From: Anaerobacillus sp.
GTDB lineage: Bacteria; Bacillota; Bacilli; Bacillales_H; Anaerobacillaceae
Assembly: GCA_007120055.1 (NCBI GenBank)
Contig: SKOL01000729.1
Coordinates: 1 to 7,697, forward strand
Length of the DNA: 7,697 nt
Direction: 5' to 3'
Position numbers and translations under genes: made by a program
Shown here: positions 5,835 to 7,697 of the stretch, one piece after another
How positions within the stretch are numbered: position 1 is the first letter of the stretch
How the letters are laid out: each line of letters starts with the position of its first letter
The notes under the pieces: generated by a model
What the model was told of the DNA's origin: nothing
The model's database searches: none
What the model saw: the letters and a program-made list of their open reading frames with translations, nothing else

Positions 5835-6129
5835 TTTTATCACCCATTTTCGCTTTTTCTAAGAAATTGTTAATTTTTTGCAACACGTATTTGAAAACAA
5901 CATATATTTTTATACCTTTACTACATCATGCAAAAAAACTGTGAAGAAACAATCGAGAAATTATGAAGAAAAGTGAACACTTATTTCCCGAGTAATATTT
6001 TTTAAGTTTTTTCGACAGACTCTGTCTTATAGATTGTTGATATCTGTCATTGGAGTTTCGTCAAGTAAAGGACTTGTCCAAGATCGAAATATAATATCAT
6101 CAATTTAATACCCTCATTAGAAAAATAGA
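5835..6129. other. Non-coding AT-rich intergenic region
   Basis: No reading frame with a credible ribosome site was found on either strand. It must hold the minus-strand promoter for the 83-residue protein gene, but no hexamer pair is convincing: a minus-strand TATAAA lies near 5908-5913 without a proper -35. An operator-like palindrome lies at 6014-6026. The right end merges into the terminator of malate synthase. Confidence 0.5.
6014..6026. promoter_or_regulatory. Operator-like 13-bp palindrome GACAGA-C-TCTGTC
   Basis: GACAGA (6014-6019) and TCTGTC (6021-6026) are perfect inverted repeats around one central base. The single-base centre rules out an RNA hairpin of this size, so if functional it would be a protein-binding site. 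It lies 180 bases upstream of the small membrane-protein gene, rather far for a simple repressor site. Confidence 0.28.
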
Positions 6130-6160
6130 AAAACTGCCTTCAATTTTAAAAGGCAGTTTT
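6121..6160 (-). terminator. Rho-independent terminator of malate synthase gene
   Basis: AAAACTGCCTT (6130-6140) and AAGGCAGTTTT (6150-6160) form a perfect 11-bp stem with a 9-base loop. On the minus strand the stem runs into TTTTTCTATTTTT. It lies 28 bases after the stop codon of the malate synthase gene. The plus-strand side also ends in four T, so it could work in both directions. Confidence 0.9.
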
Positions 6161-6187
6161 CCTAGCATATCTTCTTATAAGTTTAAT

Positions 6188-7697
6188 TTAACGATTCGTA
6201 CCTACTTTCACTTTCGATTTTGCTTCGATACGTCTTTTATGCAGGATCGGTTCTGTGTACCCACTTGGCTGAGCACAACCTTGAAATACGAGGTCACAAG
6301 CTGCTTGGAATGCAACTGAATTTTCATAGTCATTAGACATGGTTCTATAATCAGGATCACCAATATTTTGTTCATCAACTACTTTGGCCATTTTTTTCAT
6401 CGTCTCTAACACTTGCTCTTCGGTACAAATTTGATGATGTATCCAGTTGGCCAATTGTTGACTAGAAATCCGCAAAGTTGCCCGGTCTTCCATCAATCCA
6501 ACGTTATTAATATCTGGTACCTTCGAACACCCAACCCCTTGTTCTACCCAACGCACGACGTAACCGAGAATACTTTGCGAATTATTTTCCAACTCTTGTT
6601 GAATTTCTTCAGTGCTCCAATTTTGCTCATCAGCTAGTGGCAGTTGTAATAAACAATCACGTAAGGCCTCTTCCTTCTCTGGCATGATTTGCTTTTGGAC
6701 TTCCGTTACATTTAATTGATGGTAATGCAATGCGTGTAATGTAGCAGCTGTCGGTGATGGAACCCACGCTGTATTTGCTCCTGCCTTAAGATGGCTAATC
6801 TTTTGTTCTACCATATCACTCATTAAATCTGGCATCGCCCACATCCCTTTACCAATTTGAGCGCGACCAGGTAACCCGGCATTAACACCTGTTGCTACAT
6901 TTGATTTCTCGTAAGCTTGTAACCATATTGAAGATTTCATTTCGTTTTTGCGTACAACAGGACCCGCTTCCATTGACGTATGAATTTCATCTCCTGTTCT
7001 GTCCAAGAAGCCAGTGTTAATAAAGACTATTCTCTCTTTTACTTTTTCGATACAATTTTTTAAATTTAGTGACGTTCGACGTTCCTCATCCATGACCCCA
7101 ATTTTCAATGTATTCCTCTCTAATCCTAGTAAATCTTCAATTCGATTAAATAGTTTGTTAGCAAACGCCACTTCCTTAGAACCGTGCATTTTCGGTTTAA
7201 CAATATAAACGGATCCCTTTTTAGAATTTTTATATTGACCATTTCTTCTTAAGTCGTGTAACGAAATTAGACCGGTAATCACACCATCTAAAATCCCTTC
7301 AGGAATCTCTTTTCCACCCTCATATAATACGGCATTATTCGTCATTAAATGACCAACATTTCGGACAAACAATAAAGATCGACCAGGTAAAGAAAATGAT
7401 GTACCTGAAGCAGAATGATACGAACGATCACCATTTAACGTTCTCATCACCTTACTGTTTCCTTTTTGAAAAGTTGCCGATAAATCTCCTTTCATAAGAC
7501 CTAACCAGTTCCGATAAACTTCAACCTTATCTTCTGCATCTACAGCCGCAACAGAATCTTCAAAGTCCATAATCGTTGTAAGTGCAGATTCTAAAACAAT
7601 ATCTTTAACTCCTGCTTGATCCGTTTGTCCGATCGGATGTGTATCATCAATTTGAATTTCAAGATGCAAGCCATTATTTTGAAGCAATATTGCTTGA
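6188..7697 (-). CDS. glcB: Malate synthase G, C-terminal part (5' end beyond window)
   Basis: Condenses glyoxylate with acetyl-CoA to malate and CoA in the cytosol, feeding C2 units from acetate or glycolate into the TCA cycle. Seen: 502 residues are visible and the frame stays open to the right edge. The apparent TTG start at 7687 is internal, because the frame continues upstream (Q-A-I) and the G isoform is about 720 residues, so some 220 are missing. Motifs by visible residue: [11 protein letters not shown] near 7-17, [14 protein letters not shown] near 44-57 (Mg-binding Asp/Glu), [13 protein letters not shown] near 105-117 (catalytic Arg), [12 protein letters not shown] near 201-212 (metal Glu), [13 protein letters not shown] near 225-237 (metal Asp), [11 protein letters not shown] near 282-292, GCSKVPD near 389-395 and [12 protein letters not shown] near 402-413 (catalytic-base Asp). 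The C-terminal helical domain ends in KVKVGTNR. This is clearly the G isoform rather than the shorter A form. It has its own terminator and no link to the neighbouring genes. Confidence 0.96.
   Translation of the reverse strand, partial: QAILLQNNGLHLEIQIDDTHPIGQTDQAGVKDIVLESALTTIMDFEDSVAAVDAEDKVEVYRNWLGLMKGDLSATFQKGNSKVMRTLNGDRSYHSASGTSFSLPGRSLLFVRNVGHLMTNNAVLYEGGKEIPEGILDGVITGLISLHDLRRNGQYKNSKKGSVYIVKPKMHGSKEVAFANKLFNRIEDLLGLERNTLKIGVMDEERRTSLNLKNCIEKVKERIVFINTGFLDRTGDEIHTSMEAGPVVRKNEMKSSIWLQAYEKSNVATGVNAGLPGRAQIGKGMWAMPDLMSDMVEQKISHLKAGANTAWVPSPTAATLHALHYHQLNVTEVQKQIMPEKEEALRDCLLQLPLADEQNWSTEEIQQELENNSQSILGYVVRWVEQGVGCSKVPDINNVGLMEDRATLRISSQQLANWIHHQICTEEQVLETMKKMAKVVDEQNIGDPDYRTMSNDYENSVAFQAACDLVFQGCAQPSGYTEPILHKRRIEAKSKVKVGTNR

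Noticed and set aside
5890..5945. Possible SigB- or SigA-type promoter (GTTTTT ... AGGTAT or TATAAA) for the 83-residue protein
   Set aside because: The SigB-like boxes are 16 bases apart, longer than usual, and the SigA-like -10 has no acceptable -35; not strong enough to list.
6413..6637. Plus-strand open frame of 74 codons inside malate synthase
   Set aside because: Antisense to a strongly conserved coding region; no ribosome site or recognisable product.
7014..7208. Plus-strand open frame of 64 codons inside malate synthase
   Set aside because: Antisense shadow of the malate synthase frame; hydrophobic bias comes from the complementary codons.

Overview
The window is low-GC DNA that reads like the chromosome of an endospore-forming member of the Bacillaceae. 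It has strong Bacillus-type Shine-Dalgarno sequences, AT-rich spacers, a short hydrophobic protein resembling spore-associated ones, and a Gram-positive-style lipoprotein. The exact genus cannot be fixed from the sequence alone.

Positions 1-4100 form a GDP-L-fucose locus. On the minus strand, in transcription order, lie gmd (GDP-mannose 4,6-dehydratase), manC (mannose-1-phosphate guanylyltransferase with a C-terminal cupin) and the start of a family-11-like fucosyltransferase that runs off the left edge. The final enzyme of the pathway, GDP-L-fucose synthase (fcl), is divergent on the plus strand behind a 387-base intergenic region. Together these convert mannose-1-phosphate through GDP-mannose and the 4-keto-6-deoxy intermediate to GDP-L-fucose, and the transferase presumably places fucose on a surface glycan. 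A 16-bp direct repeat brackets fcl, and a perfect 22-bp palindrome lies in the divergent spacer.

Positions 4101-4520 hold a non-coding stretch, a 47-residue single-pass membrane protein with a GTG start that was recovered by hand, and a strong hairpin that also terminates the next convergent gene.

Positions 4543-5834 hold two minus-strand genes for exported proteins: a small membrane protein with a signal peptide, followed by a lipoprotein with four Asp-box (BNR) motifs. A 353-base non-coding region follows, with an operator-like palindrome and a clear terminator.

Positions 6188-7697 hold the C-terminal two thirds of malate synthase G (glyoxylate metabolism), cut by the right edge. The main curiosities are the repeat-bracketed fcl, the palindrome in the divergent spacer, the unlisted small protein with a possible sporulation promoter, and the uncharacterised lipoprotein/membrane-protein pair. 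No mobile-element gene, CRISPR array, tRNA or rRNA was seen.
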